A stretch of 64,000 bases of DNA from Lelliottia jeotgali. Its GTDB lineage: Bacteria > Pseudomonadota > Gammaproteobacteria > Enterobacterales > Enterobacteriaceae. The position numbers were made by a program, and so were the translations under genes. The notes below the pieces were generated by a model, which was not told where the DNA came from, searched no databases, and worked only from the letters and a program-made list of their open reading frames with translations. Shown in pieces: positions 1 through 8,515 of this stretch. How positions within the stretch are numbered: the first letter of the stretch is position 1; the number at the start of each line of letters is the position of its first letter. The DNA lies in assembly GCA_002271215.1 (NCBI GenBank), contig CP018628.1, positions 4,216,001 through 4,280,000 on the forward strand, in the 5' to 3' direction.

Positions 1-806
1 GCGGTGAACGGATGGCCGATAAACTCAAACCATTCGTAGGCATTCGACCCGACCGGCACAAAGCGCGCGGCGATGGTTTTCAGGCCCACCAGCACTAAAG
101 GCAGCAGGATCAGCGACAGGCTGAAGCCGAACGATGGCATTTTGCCTTCGCCCAGGTGCGGCTCGCTGATGTCATCAGGAATGTGCAGTTCAACGTAGCG
201 GCTGATAAAGTTGCCCCACAGCGGTCCGGCAATAATCATCCCCGGGATCGCGGCGCACAGGCCAATCAAAATCATCCAGCCAAAATCAGCGTGCATCTGG
301 GAAGCCAGCAGCATTGGCGCAGGCCCAGGCAGCAGGAACGCTGCGGCCGCTGCCACGCCCGCAAACAGCGGAATGACCAGCTTCACGAGGTTGGTGCCGG
401 TATGACGCGCCATCGAGAACGCGACGCTAATCAGCAGCACCACGGCCACTTCGAAGAATAGCGGCAGCGCGCAAATCAGACCGGCCAGACCAATCGCATA
501 ATGCGCACGGCTGTGACCGAAGGATTTGAGCATCTTGACGGCAATCTGATCGACCGCGCCCGTCTCATGCAAAATCTTGCCAAACATCGCGCCCAGCGCG
601 ACCACAATCGCCAGGAAACCCAGCGTGCCTCCCATCCCTTTTTCCATTGTCGCTGCGATTTTATCGAGCGGCATACCGGAAAAGAGACCTGCACCAATAG
701 AAACCACCATCAAAGCGACGAAGGCATGCATACGCGCCTTCATCACTAAAAACAGCAGCAGCAAAACCGAGCCGACTGCCGTCAAAACAAGCGTTAAAGT
801 TGTCAC
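1..806 (-). CDS. gntU: Low-affinity gluconate permease GntU (3' end outside the window)
   Basis: Inner-membrane gluconate/H+ symporter of the GntP family. About 268 N-terminal residues lie in the window, and the frame is open to base 1. The protein starts MTTLTLVLTAVGSVL from a GTG at 804-806, in the same register as E. coli GntU, and shows hydrophobic stretches such as LLLLFLVM and MHAFVALMVV. It lies 3 bp downstream of gntK, so the two are translated from one gntKU transcript. The tandem GntR operators upstream of gntK would control it. Family assignment is firm; the C-terminal half cannot be judged. Confidence 0.95.
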   Translation of the reverse strand, partial: MTTLTLVLTAVGSVLLLLFLVMKARMHAFVALMVVSIGAGLFSGMPLDKIAATMEKGMGGTLGFLAIVVALGAMFGKILHETGAVDQIAVKMLKSFGHSRAHYAIGLAGLICALPLFFEVAVVLLISVAFSMARHTGTNLVKLVIPLFAGVAAAAAFLLPGPAPMLLASQMHADFGWMILIGLCAAIPGMIIAGPLWGNFISRYVELHIPDDISEPHLGEGKMPSFGFSLSLILLPLVLVGLKTIAARFVPVGSNAYEWFEFIGHPFT

Positions 807-809
807 TGC

Positions 810-1337
810 TTACTGCCTTTTTTTAATGACCTCAATGGTGCTGGCAACAACACCGTCCAGCGGCTGATCGATATCGACGATCAGAACATCGCTTTCGTCC
901 GCACCCGGTTCCTGCAGCGCGTCGAACTGCGTCACCAGCATCTGAGTTTTGAAGAAATGACCTTTACGCGCTTTCAGACGGCTTTCGATGACCTCGAAAT
1001 CGCCTTTCAGATAGATAAAGGAGAGGTTTGGATTACCGTCACGCAGCAGATCGCGATAGGTCTTTTTCAGCGCCGAACAGACAATCAGCGACACTTTGTT
1101 GGTGCGCTGCATCGCAAACGCGGCATCGTTCAGCGCCTGCAACCACGGCTTACGATCGTCGTCGTTCAGCGGCTCGCCAGCGGCCATTTTGGTGATGTTG
1201 CTGCGTGGATGGAGGAAGTCGCCATCCAGAAACGCGGCCTGGAGCTGATGCGCCACTTCGCTGGCGACGGCAGATTTACCGCTACCGGAAACGCCCATCA
1301 GAACGTAAACGTGGTGATCGAGATTTGTCGTGCTCAA
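810..1337 (-). CDS. gntK: Gluconokinase GntK
   Basis: Thermoresistant gluconokinase: phosphorylates gluconate to 6-phosphogluconate for the Entner-Doudoroff and pentose phosphate routes. The Walker A loop GVSGSGKS is near residue 16. The length of 175 residues equals E. coli GntK when translation starts at the TTG at 1335-1337 (TTG AGC ACG ACA), which has a GAGGGG Shine-Dalgarno just upstream. A second TTG at 1355 would add six residues, but it overlaps the GntR operator and has no better ribosome site. The E. coli gene uses ATG here, so the TTG may lower translation. First gene of gntKU. Confidence 0.95.
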   Translation of the reverse strand: MSTTNLDHHVYVLMGVSGSGKSAVASEVAHQLQAAFLDGDFLHPRSNITKMAAGEPLNDDDRKPWLQALNDAAFAMQRTNKVSLIVCSALKKTYRDLLRDGNPNLSFIYLKGDFEVIESRLKARKGHFFKTQMLVTQFDALQEPGADESDVLIVDIDQPLDGVVASTIEVIKKRQ

Positions 1338-1356
1338 AGGGTGCCCCTCAGTCAAT

Positions 1357-1384
1357 TGTTACGGGTAACAGTTATCGGTAACAT
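1357..1384 (-). promoter_or_regulatory. Tandem GntR operators upstream of gntKU
   Basis: Two copies of a TGTTACC-type palindrome lie back to back: TGTTACGGGTAACA at 1357-1370 and GTTATCGGTAACAT at 1371-1384. They resemble the known E. coli GntR operators of gntKU in sequence and in the tandem layout. Binding of GntR without gluconate would block transcription of gntKU. The sites end about 20 bp before the gntK TTG start, so they lie within the transcribed leader or overlap the start site. Confidence 0.8.
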
Positions 1385-1463
1385 TGTCCTGCCGGGGCTA
1401 TAGAGAAGCAATATCCATTCGTGCGCGAAGTGAATAAGTGTGAGCTACTTCAAATTTGTCAGA

Positions 1464-2459
1464 CTAAATTGATCCACCCGGTGACAAGGTGAAACCTAAA
1501 TCTAACATTTTAGGTGTTACAACTTCACCTCGAATGCGCGCCAGCAGGCGTTCTGCACCGATGCGGCCCATACGTTCGCGCGGCGTCAGGACACTCGCCA
1601 GACGCGGCTCCATCACCTGCCCGATATCGTGACCGTGGAAGCCAGCAATAGCGATATCGTCAGGGATTTTTAGCCCAAGACGCTGGCATTCAAAGGCCGC
1701 ACCGACCGCAAGGTCATCGTTGGTACAGAAAATGCCATCAAGCTGCGGATATTCCCGCCGTGCCTGGCGCATGAGCTCAATACCGGACGAATAGGAAGAC
1801 GACTGCTCAACCATCACGCTGTACGGCGTTAAGTTCGCGTCGAGCATGGCCTGCTCATAGCCCTTCTGTTTGATGATAGTACGTTCATCGAGACGTGCGC
1901 CGAGATACGCCACATGGCGATGACCGCGTGCGAGGATGGCGGCTGTCATTTGACGTGCGGCTTCGAAGTTATCGAACCCAACGGCGATATCCAGACACGG
2001 CGATTGGCTGTCCATCAGCTCGACCACCGGAATACCGGCGACTTCGATCATCTTCAGGGTGCGAGGCGTGTGCGTACGTTCGGTTAAGATCAGGCCGTCG
2101 ATGTTCCAGGAAAGCATCGATTCAAGACGTTCTTCTTCCAGTTCCGGTTTGTATCCGTAGTGCGCGAGCATGGTTTGATAACCGTAGGCGTCGGTAACGC
2201 TTTCGATTCCGCGCAGCACTTCGGCGAAGACCTGGTTAGTTAAAGAAGGAAGCAGAACACCGACCGCACGGCTGGTGGCATTGGAGAGAATATCGGGCGC
2301 GCGGTTGGGGATATAACCCAGTTCATCGAGAGCAGCGGCAATCTTGCCACGCAACGCCAGGGAAACCTGTTCCGGGTTACGCAAAAAGCGGCTGACCGTC
2401 ATTTTGGTCACGCCGACGCGATCGGCCACATCCTGAAGTACGGGTCGTTTCTTTTTCAT
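1464..2459 (-). CDS. gntR: Gluconate-responsive repressor GntR
   Basis: LacI-family repressor of the gluconate regulon, 331 residues as in E. coli. The N-terminal helix-turn-helix is visible (LQDVADRVGVTKMTVSRFLRNPEQV, residues 8-32), followed by the hinge and a periplasmic-binding-protein-like sugar domain (SRAVGVLLPSLTNQVFAEVL onward). Gluconate is the known inducer. It sits upstream of gntKU in the same orientation but is separated by about 125 bp holding its own target operators, so it is expressed from its own promoter. Confidence 0.97.
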   Translation of the reverse strand: MKKKRPVLQDVADRVGVTKMTVSRFLRNPEQVSLALRGKIAAALDELGYIPNRAPDILSNATSRAVGVLLPSLTNQVFAEVLRGIESVTDAYGYQTMLAHYGYKPELEEERLESMLSWNIDGLILTERTHTPRTLKMIEVAGIPVVELMDSQSPCLDIAVGFDNFEAARQMTAAILARGHRHVAYLGARLDERTIIKQKGYEQAMLDANLTPYSVMVEQSSSYSSGIELMRQARREYPQLDGIFCTNDDLAVGAAFECQRLGLKIPDDIAIAGFHGHDIGQVMEPRLASVLTPRERMGRIGAERLLARIRGEVVTPKMLDLGFTLSPGGSI

Positions 2460-2508
2460 CGTCCTGAGAGAAGCCTTTAATGAGACATTCTCTCAGTTTA
2501 TCACGGAC

Positions 2509-2551
2509 AAAGGCCAACCTTCCCCTGTCAAATGTGGAAGGTTGGCCTTTT
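2509..2551 (-). terminator. Strong hairpin between gntR and yhhW
   Basis: A 14- to 15-bp stem (GGCCAACCTTCC at 2513-2524 pairing with GGAAGGTTGGCC at 2536-2547) with flanking A and T tracts on both sides. It probably ends yhhW transcription before gntR. The ERIC element lies between the yhhW stop and this hairpin. The plus-strand U tract (CCTTTTATC) is slightly better than the minus one, so it may act in both directions. Confidence 0.6.
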
Positions 2552-2562
2552 ATCATAATTAA

Positions 2563-2688
2563 TACACTAAATCATTCGAGTTGCATCAAGGCGGCAACGC
2601 AGCAAATCCCCGGGAGCGTATATAAGTACGCGACCGGGGTGAGCGAGGAAAGCCAACGAAGATGCGGCTTGAAGGATGACGTGTATTT
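2563..2688. repeat. ERIC element next to yhhW
   Basis: About 126 bp matching the enterobacterial repetitive intergenic consensus: TTCGAGTTGCA at one end, the central CCCCGGGAGCGTA / TACGCGACCGGGG inverted core, then GGTGAGCGAGGAAAGCCAACG and GGATGACG at the other end. It reaches the yhhW stop codon (2687-2689). ERIC elements are non-coding mobile-like palindromes of enterobacteria. A second copy is at 18103-18223. Confidence 0.85.
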
Positions 2689-3382
2689 ATACTGGCGGCA
2701 GATCAAACAGCAGTATTTCACTTTCGCTGTCGGCATGAACGGACAACGCCTGCTCATCCCAAATCGCCAGACCGTCAGCGGTGGTGGCTTTAGTCCCGTT
2801 GATGGTGACTTCGCCTTTCACTACCTGAATCCACACGCGGCGGTTCGCGGCAATCTGATGCACAGACTGTTCGTTTTTCGCCAGCGCCCAACGGTACAGC
2901 TCCATATCCTGATGCACTTTCAGGGAGCCATCACGCGCATCCGGGGAAAGTACCAGCTGTTTGCCCTGCAGGGCGTCAAAGCGGCGCTGCTCGTAGCGCG
3001 GCGTGATGCCGGTTTCTTCTGGAATGATCCAGATTTGATACAGGTGCAGTTTTTCGGTTTTGCTCGGGTTGTACTCCGAGTGACGCACCCCGGTACCGGC
3101 GCTCATAATCTGGAACTCGCCAGCCGGAACCTGCTCTTCGTTACCCATACTGTCTTTGTGCGCTACGGCGCCTTCCAGCACATAAGTCAGGATTTCCATG
3201 TCTTTGTGCGGATGGGTACCGAAGCCCTGACCTGCGTCAATCACGTCATCGTTAATCACGCGCAGTGCCGAGAAGCCCATGAAGTTCGGGTCGTAATAGT
3301 CCGCGAACGAGAAGGTATGCCATGAGTCCAGCCAGCCATGATTTGCGTGACCACGATCGCCTGCTTTACGTAAAAAGATCAT
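2687..3382 (-). CDS. yhhW: Pirin-family quercetin 2,3-dioxygenase-like YhhW
   Basis: Bicupin pirin-family protein, 231 residues, the same length as E. coli YhhW, which has quercetin 2,3-dioxygenase activity in vitro. The metal-binding cupin motif is visible as THPHKDMEILTYVLEG (about residues 56-71) with a later His/Glu pair in GTGVRHSEYNPS. Physiological substrate unknown. It lies downstream of yhhX on the same strand with a likely terminator between. The stop codon touches an ERIC element. Confidence 0.93.
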   Translation of the reverse strand: MIFLRKAGDRGHANHGWLDSWHTFSFADYYDPNFMGFSALRVINDDVIDAGQGFGTHPHKDMEILTYVLEGAVAHKDSMGNEEQVPAGEFQIMSAGTGVRHSEYNPSKTEKLHLYQIWIIPEETGITPRYEQRRFDALQGKQLVLSPDARDGSLKVHQDMELYRWALAKNEQSVHQIAANRRVWIQVVKGEVTINGTKATTADGLAIWDEQALSVHADSESEILLFDLPPV

Positions 3383-3450
3383 TGTTTTTCACCCCAGTTC
3401 GTTTCGATGGAGTAAGTGTGGACGCAAACGGCCAGGGATCATAGAGGGTG

Positions 3451-3497
3451 AAAATTGACTCCTCTGTTCAAAAATTATGAACAAGCCCAGAGGAGTC
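3451..3497 (-). terminator. Terminator after yhhX
   Basis: Perfect 10-bp stem GACTCCTCTG (3457-3466) / CAGAGGAGTC (3488-3497), 9 bp beyond the yhhX stop. On the minus strand the stem is followed by AATTTT; on the plus strand by TTTTTA. Likely ends yhhX transcription. Confidence 0.65.
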
Positions 3498-3505
3498 TTT
3501 TTAGC

Positions 3506-4543
3506 TTACTTCGCGAGGGTAATCGTGGCCGGAGAAGCCTGCTCGAACCCGCGTTCAAGGATCTCCAGATTGGTCAGAACTTCAGATTCCTTGACGTAAT
3601 TCGGCGCGCCCGTCGTGATTGTCGCATACAGGGCATCGTAGACGCGGCCATAGTCGCCGGTTTCCGGTATAAGCTCCTCTTTCACCGTCACGCCTTCGCG
3701 ATTGACGTACTCCAGTTGGCCTACCGATTCATCCGCCGCAAAGCCCGGTTCGCCCGGCATGATATTGGCCTTCAGGCTGGTTTCCTGCTGGTCGATGCCG
3801 TATTTGATAAACGAGCCGCGAGTGCCGTGCACGATAAATTTCGGGTAATCGGTTTTCACCAGATGGCTGGTTTTGACGATGGCTTTCAGGTCGCCATAGA
3901 ACAGCTGCGCTTCAAAGGTGTCGTCCGGGTTGGCTTTGTTGCGCAGGCTGCGAATGTCATACGACACGTGATCCGGGCGGCCAAACAGGGAGATTATCTG
4001 GTCCATCGTATGCACGCCCAAACCGTAGAACGCACCGTCCTGAGGCAGACCGGGCTTGGTTTCTGCCACCGGGCGATACATGTCGAAATGGCTTTCAATC
4101 TCGACGATATCGCCCAGCTTGCCGCTCTCAATGGCCTGTTTCGCTAACAGGAAGCAGGTATCAAAGCGACGGTTCTGGTACGGCGTGACGGTCAGCCCTT
4201 TGCTTTTTGCCAGCGCAAACAACTCTTTGGCTTCAGCCATTGTCGGCGTGAAAGGCTTTTCCACCAGCACGTTTTTGCCTGCTTCTAGCGCGCGTTTCGC
4301 GTACTCAAAGTGGCTGTCAGCGTGGGTGCAGACGATCACCAGTTTGACCTGCGGATCGTTTAAGACCTCATCAAGATCGCTGGTGAAATGAATGTGGGAA
4401 TACTGTGGGGACTGCTCTTCCGGCTTCGCATGGCGGCGGAAAATGTGCGCCACATGCCAGCTGTCTTTACGGTTGAGAACATACGGAAGGTGATAGCGGG
4501 TGGTGCTTTTACCAAATCCAATAAATGCGCAATGTAATGTCAT
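3506..4543 (-). CDS. yhhX: Gfo/Idh/MocA-family oxidoreductase YhhX
   Basis: Predicted NAD(P)-dependent sugar-type dehydrogenase of the Gfo/Idh/MocA family, 345 residues as in E. coli. The N-terminal Rossmann start CAFIGFGKSTTRYHLPY (residues 5-21) and the family motif EKPFTPTMAEAKEL (about residue 95) are visible. The substrate is not known. It lies next to ryhB, as in E. coli, and both are read on the minus strand. Confidence 0.94.
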   Translation of the reverse strand: MTLHCAFIGFGKSTTRYHLPYVLNRKDSWHVAHIFRRHAKPEEQSPQYSHIHFTSDLDEVLNDPQVKLVIVCTHADSHFEYAKRALEAGKNVLVEKPFTPTMAEAKELFALAKSKGLTVTPYQNRRFDTCFLLAKQAIESGKLGDIVEIESHFDMYRPVAETKPGLPQDGAFYGLGVHTMDQIISLFGRPDHVSYDIRSLRNKANPDDTFEAQLFYGDLKAIVKTSHLVKTDYPKFIVHGTRGSFIKYGIDQQETSLKANIMPGEPGFAADESVGQLEYVNREGVTVKEELIPETGDYGRVYDALYATITTGAPNYVKESEVLTNLEILERGFEQASPATITLAK

Positions 4544-4611
4544 GGCTCAGTCCTTGTTAAGGTTGCTGGGACTACCATAGCGCAAGTTTTCCCATCGCCC
4601 CAACAAATGCT

Positions 4612-4740
4612 CGCGCATCAGCCGTCGGCGACGCAGACAGTTTGCGCACGGCAAGCGCGCAGCAACCGGAGCGTACTTAATGTACGTGAGGATTGCGAGC
4701 ACTTCCCGGGGGCAAAGTGGCAAGTAAGCCAGGCTGAAAC
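4612..4740. repeat. Possible interspersed repeat beside ryhB
   Basis: A GC-rich, imperfectly palindromic stretch between the yhhX start and the ryhB terminator. Its centre is GCGTACTTAATGTACGT (4671-4687), flanked by CAACCGGA and GAGGATTG and by longer imperfect arms (GCAAGCGCGCAG, CACTTCCCGG). The layout resembles ERIC/IRU-type intergenic repeats but does not match the ERIC consensus. I cannot name the family. Confidence 0.45.
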
Positions 4741-4745
4741 AGGAT

Positions 4746-4839
4746 AAAAAAAAGCCAGCGCTAGGCTGGCTAAAGTAATACTGGAAGCAATGTGAGCAAT
4801 GTCGTGCTTTCAGGTTTCCGTAGAGGTCTTCCTGAACGC
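4746..4839 (-). ncRNA. ryhB: RyhB small regulatory RNA
   Basis: Hfq-dependent, Fur-repressed sRNA that under iron starvation represses mRNAs of iron-using proteins (e.g. sodB, sdhCDAB). The minus strand begins GCGTTCAGGAAGACC, contains the conserved pairing core (GAAAGCACGACATTGCTCAC, about 4796-4815) and ends in a GCCAGC/GCTGGC hairpin followed by eight T. The start is set by analogy to E. coli. The first 25 nt vary from K-12 (CTCTACGGA in place of CTCGCGGAGA), while the seed region is unchanged. A Fur-box-like sequence lies directly upstream. A 99-residue reading frame across it is spurious. Confidence 0.95.
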
Positions 4840-4842
4840 GAG

Positions 4843-4865
4843 ACAATAATAATCATTCTCATTCG
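4843..4865 (-). promoter_or_regulatory. Fur box and promoter of ryhB
   Basis: AATAATAATCATTCTCATT (4845-4863) on the plus strand, i.e. GAATGAGAATGATTATTATT on the minus strand, resembles the 19-bp Fur consensus and overlaps the expected -10/-35 region of ryhB. This fits the known Fur-Fe2+ repression of ryhB. Confidence 0.75.
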
Positions 4866-4958
4866 CACTTGTCCAATACTTTTTGCAAAAAAGTGAGTTG
4901 ACTCACCTTTCAAACTCCATGATGTTAAAGAGGACATTAACCTAACGAGGATGAAGGA

Positions 4959-5447
4959 ATGAGTGAGATAGTGATACGCCACGCTGAACCGAAAGATTAC
5001 GACGCGATCCGTCAGATCCACGCCCAGCCGGAGGTGTACCACAACACGCTACAAGTTCCTCATCCTTCTGAGCAGATGTGGCATGACCGGCTAACGGAAC
5101 GCGTCGGCGTCAAGCAGCTGGTCGCCTGTATTGACGATATTGTGGTCGGGCATCTCTGCATCGAAGTGACACAGCGCCCGCGCCGCAGCCACGTGGCGGA
5201 TTTTGGCATTTGCGTGGGGGCGCAGTGGCACAATCGCGGCGTCGCCAGCGCGCTGATCCGCACCATGATTGATATGTGTGACAACTGGCTGCGCGTTGAT
5301 CGTATTGAGCTGACGGTGTTTGTCGACAACGAACCGGCGATCGCGGTGTACCGCAAGTACGGTTTTGAAATCGAAGGGACCGGCAAAAAATATGCTCTGC
5401 GCAACGGTGAGTATGTGGATGCGTATTATATGGCGCGGGTGAAATAA
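4959..5447 (+). CDS. aaaT: L-amino acid N-acetyltransferase AaaT (YhhY)
   Basis: GNAT-family acetyltransferase, 162 residues as in E. coli YhhY/AaaT, which acetylates some aromatic and other amino acids. The acetyl-CoA binding region is seen as VGAQWHNRGVASALIRTMI (about residues 86-104), and the C-terminal ELTVFVDNEPAIAVYRKYGFE is typical of GNAT motif B. A GAAGGA ribosome site precedes the ATG. It is divergent from ryhB, and REP palindromes follow it. Confidence 0.94.
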   Translation: MSEIVIRHAEPKDYDAIRQIHAQPEVYHNTLQVPHPSEQMWHDRLTERVGVKQLVACIDDIVVGHLCIEVTQRPRRSHVADFGICVGAQWHNRGVASALIRTMIDMCDNWLRVDRIELTVFVDNEPAIAVYRKYGFEIEGTGKKYALRNGEYVDAYYMARVK

Positions 5448-5458
5448 TCGTTGCGAAT

Positions 5459-5534
5459 TGCCGGGTGGCGCTGCGCTTACCCGGCCTACGTTCGTGCCGT
5501 TGTAGGCCGGGTAAGGCGAAGCCGCCACCCGGCA
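5459..5534. repeat. Paired REP palindromes (BIME) between aaaT and ggt
   Basis: Two inverted copies of the GCCGGGTGGCG-CTTACCCGGC type palindrome, one ending GGCCTAC and the other beginning GTAGGCC, form a BIME between the convergent genes aaaT and ggt. It may serve as a bidirectional transcription or decay barrier. Confidence 0.85.
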
Positions 5535-5539
5535 AACCA

Positions 5540-7285
5540 TCAGTACCCTGCCGTCAAATCATCCACCGACCGCGGGTCCGATGCGCCAGAAAGCGTTCCG
5601 TCGGGCGCGACCACAATACTCTGCGTACTGCCCATCGCTTCTTTCACCACCACTTTCTGCCCACGCTGCTCCAGCAGTTTGATGGTGTCCGGGCTAAAGC
5701 CTTTCTCCACGCGCAATTCATCCGGCAGCCACTGATGGTGGAAGCGCGGTGCGTTGGTCGCTTCCGCCACGTTCATACCAAAATCGATGCTGTTGACCAC
5801 CATTTGCAGCACCGTCGTGATAATACGGCTCCCGCCAGGACTGCCCGTCACTAGCCAGGTTTTACCGTCTTTCACCACGATGGTCGGTGACATCGACGAC
5901 AGCGGACGTTTCTTCGGCCCGACGGCATTCGCATCGCCGCCCACCAGCCCATAGACGTTCGGCACGCCCGGTTTGGCGGAGAAATCATCCATTTCGTTAT
6001 TGAGCAGTATCCCGCTGTTCCCCGCGACAATCCCAGTGCCAAACACGGTGTTGAGCGTGTAAGTCACCGCCACCGCGTTACCGTCTTTATCCACCACCGA
6101 GAAGTGGGTGGTCTGATTGCTTTCATACGGCGCGAGTTTGCCGGGGCGGATCTGGCTCGACGGCTTAGCCTTGTTGATATCAATCTGATCCGCCAGCGAT
6201 TTGGCGTAGGCTTTGTTGGTCAGCGCCTGCCACGGCACTTTCACAAAATCCGGATCGCCGAGGTATTCCGAGCGGTCGGCATAGGCATATTTTTCCGCCT
6301 CGGCCATCACCTGCATCGCATCGGCGCTACCAAAGCCAAATTTGTGCATATCGAAGTTTTCAAGAATATTGAGGATCTGCACGATGTGAATCCCACCGGA
6401 GGACGGTGGCGGCATGGAGAACACCTGATACCCGCGATACTCTCCGCTGATAGGCGTGCGTTCCACCGCTTTGTACTCCGCCAGATCCGCTTTGGTGATA
6501 AGCCCCCCGTTCTTGTGCATCTCGTCGGCAATCTGGTCGGCAATCGCACCTTTATAGAAGGCGTCTGGGCCGTTTTCGGCAATCAGTTCCAGACTTTTGG
6601 CGAGATTTTTCTGCACCAGCTTATCGCCCTTCTTCAGCGGTTCGCCGTCTTTCCAGAAGATGGCTTTGCTGTTTTCGTGATTCGGGATCACTTCGCTGCC
6701 GTAGGTTTTGAGATCGTCCGCTAACGCGTCATTGACCACAAACCCGTCGCGCGCCAGTTTGATCGCTGGTTGCACCACTTTATTCAGCGGCAGCGTGCCG
6801 TATTTTTCCAGCGCCAGCGAGAAGCCAGCGACCGTGCCCGGCGTGCCGCTCGCCAGATGCGAGGTCAGGGATTTTTTGCTGTCCGGGTTGCCCTGATCGT
6901 CAAGGAACATATCGCGCGTGGCCTGATTCGGCGCCATTTCACGGAAGTCGATAGAAGTGGTTTTGCCGTCTTTGGTGCGCAGCAGCATAAAGCCCCCGCC
7001 ACCGAGATTCCCCGCCTGCGGATGCGTTACCGCCAGGGCATAACCCACGGCGACGGCGGCGTCGACGGCATTACCGCCCTGTTTGAGAATATCCACGCCG
7101 ACCTGCGTAGCCATCGCATCAACGGACGCCACCATCCCCTGCTTCGCCCGCACGGGATGGAAAACATCTTCTTCCACGCCGTAGGAGACTGGCGGTGCGG
7201 CAGGCGGATTCGCCGCCACGGTAAATGTGCCGCCGGCCATCAGCGCAGCGATCGCTACCCAGCGCAAAAACGTTGGTTTTATCAT
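5540..7285 (-). CDS. ggt: Gamma-glutamyltransferase (glutathione hydrolase)
   Basis: Periplasmic Ntn-hydrolase that cleaves and transfers the gamma-glutamyl group of glutathione and related peptides. It is made as a precursor that self-cleaves before a catalytic Thr, visible in SNQTTHFSVVDKDG (second Thr, about residue 392). A signal peptide (MIKPTFLRWVAIAALMAGG, cut near VAA) is clear. The start at 7285 gives 581 residues against 580 in E. coli and has a GGAGAA ribosome site; an upstream in-frame ATG at 7312 would spoil the signal peptide. It diverges from yhhA. Confidence 0.96.
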   Translation of the reverse strand: MIKPTFLRWVAIAALMAGGTFTVAANPPAAPPVSYGVEEDVFHPVRAKQGMVASVDAMATQVGVDILKQGGNAVDAAVAVGYALAVTHPQAGNLGGGGFMLLRTKDGKTTSIDFREMAPNQATRDMFLDDQGNPDSKKSLTSHLASGTPGTVAGFSLALEKYGTLPLNKVVQPAIKLARDGFVVNDALADDLKTYGSEVIPNHENSKAIFWKDGEPLKKGDKLVQKNLAKSLELIAENGPDAFYKGAIADQIADEMHKNGGLITKADLAEYKAVERTPISGEYRGYQVFSMPPPSSGGIHIVQILNILENFDMHKFGFGSADAMQVMAEAEKYAYADRSEYLGDPDFVKVPWQALTNKAYAKSLADQIDINKAKPSSQIRPGKLAPYESNQTTHFSVVDKDGNAVAVTYTLNTVFGTGIVAGNSGILLNNEMDDFSAKPGVPNVYGLVGGDANAVGPKKRPLSSMSPTIVVKDGKTWLVTGSPGGSRIITTVLQMVVNSIDFGMNVAEATNAPRFHHQWLPDELRVEKGFSPDTIKLLEQRGQKVVVKEAMGSTQSIVVAPDGTLSGASDPRSVDDLTAGY

Positions 7286-7407
7286 TGTTGTTCTCCAGGT
7301 GAAGGGAGCCAAATTCCCGTTTAAGCCTGGTTCACAACTCCTAAAAAATCATCGTGGTGACGGATTCGAGGTAAACTTAAGAGAAGCCTCAGAAGGAGGA
7401 AATGACA

Positions 7408-7785
7408 ATGAAACGTTTACTGATCTTAACGGCACTGCTTCCGTTCGCCGTGCTCGCACAGCCACTGAATACCATGAACAACCCGAACCAGCCGGGATAT
7501 GAAATCCCGAGCCAGCAGCGGATGCAGACTCAGATGCTGGGCCAGCAGCAGCAGCAAAAAGGGATGTTGAATCAGCAGTTGAAAACCCAGACTCAGCTTC
7601 AGCAGCAGAGCCTGCAAAATCAGATGAATAACAACACGCAGATGATTCAGCAGGGCCAGCCGCGCGTGCAGCCGTTGCCGAATCCGAACGGTGGGATGTT
7701 AAGCGGCGCGACGAGCAGCGGTCAGCAGCAACATATGCTGCCGCCACGCTCGAACGGCGATATGCTCAATAATCCGCAGAATTAA
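7408..7785 (+). CDS. yhhA: DUF2756 periplasmic protein YhhA
   Basis: Small secreted protein of unknown function, 125 residues (E. coli YhhA is about 146). Signal peptide [19 protein letters not shown], then a very Gln/Met/Asn-rich low-complexity mature part ([17 protein letters not shown]), as in the family. AAGGAGG sits 7-8 nt before the ATG at 7408; the ATG at 7402 is too close to it. The 3' end overlaps ugpQ tail to tail by 20 bp. Confidence 0.88.
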   Translation: MKRLLILTALLPFAVLAQPLNTMNNPNQPGYEIPSQQRMQTQMLGQQQQQKGMLNQQLKTQTQLQQQSLQNQMNNNTQMIQQGQPRVQPLPNPNGGMLSGATSSGQQQHMLPPRSNGDMLNNPQN

Positions 7786-8515
7786 AGTTCGGGCCAATCA
7801 CGTCAATCGCATCGGTGCAGATGCAATCCACGCCCCAGCGCAGCAACTCCGCCGCACGCTGGGGTTTGTTCACCGTGTAAACCAGGATGTGCAATCCAGC
7901 GTCTTTCAGCATCTTCACGCGCGCCTCATCCAGCAGACGATGGTTCAGGTGGATCGACACGCAATCTAAGCGGGTGGTCAGCTCGCGCCAGTCGTCACGC
8001 CATTCGTCCAGTAATAATCCGCGCGGCAGTTCCGGTGCAGCTGCTTGTGCTGCTTCCAGGGCGTCAATCTCAAACGACGACAGCAGTGGTGCGGTCATCC
8101 CCTCCCACATTTCGCGCGCGGCCAGCGCAATCACTTTCCCGGTGAGCGGCCCGGTGCCTGTGGTCGGTTTGATTTCGATATTGGCCATCATCCCGTGCTG
8201 ACGACAGCGGTCTGCCACTTCCGCCAGCAACGGCAGCGGTTCGCCTTTGAACTCGCCGCTGAACCAGCTTCCGGCGTCCACTTTCAGCAGATCGCGCCAC
8301 GGCAGATCGCCCGCCACACCCCAGCCGTTGCTGGTGCGCTCAAGGTTATCGTCGTGCAACAGGAAAATTTCGCCATCTTTCGACAGCTTGGCGTCAAATT
8401 CAATCATCTGATGACCGTAATACGCGCCCTTATCAATCGCTGCCAGGGTGTTTTCCGGTGCTCGTTTCCCGCCGCCACGGTGGGCGACGATGTGAGGATA
8501 TGGCCAGTTACTCAT
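7766..8515 (-). CDS. ugpQ: Glycerophosphodiester phosphodiesterase UgpQ
   Basis: Cytosolic enzyme hydrolysing glycerophosphodiesters brought in by the Ugp transporter to glycerol-3-phosphate and the alcohol. Contains the GDPD signature [19 protein letters not shown] (residues 10-28), the metal/catalytic [10 protein letters not shown] with a later HDD, and IEIKPT (about 116). 249 residues. Last gene of ugpBAECQ; it overlaps ugpC by 4 bp (ATGA). Confidence 0.96.
   Translation of the reverse strand: MSNWPYPHIVAHRGGGKRAPENTLAAIDKGAYYGHQMIEFDAKLSKDGEIFLLHDDNLERTSNGWGVAGDLPWRDLLKVDAGSWFSGEFKGEPLPLLAEVADRCRQHGMMANIEIKPTTGTGPLTGKVIALAAREMWEGMTAPLLSSFEIDALEAAQAAAPELPRGLLLDEWRDDWRELTTRLDCVSIHLNHRLLDEARVKMLKDAGLHILVYTVNKPQRAAELLRWGVDCICTDAIDVIGPNFNSADY

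Noticed and set aside
2480..3325. 281-residue plus-strand frame
   Set aside because: It crosses a hairpin and an ERIC and is antisense to yhhW, a well-matched gene.
4547..4846. 99-residue minus-strand frame
   Set aside because: It runs through ryhB, its terminator and a repeat; not protein-like.
7402..7407. Earlier ATG for yhhA
   Set aside because: It is only 2 nt from the AGGAGG site; the ATG at 7408 is properly spaced and gives the E. coli N-terminus.
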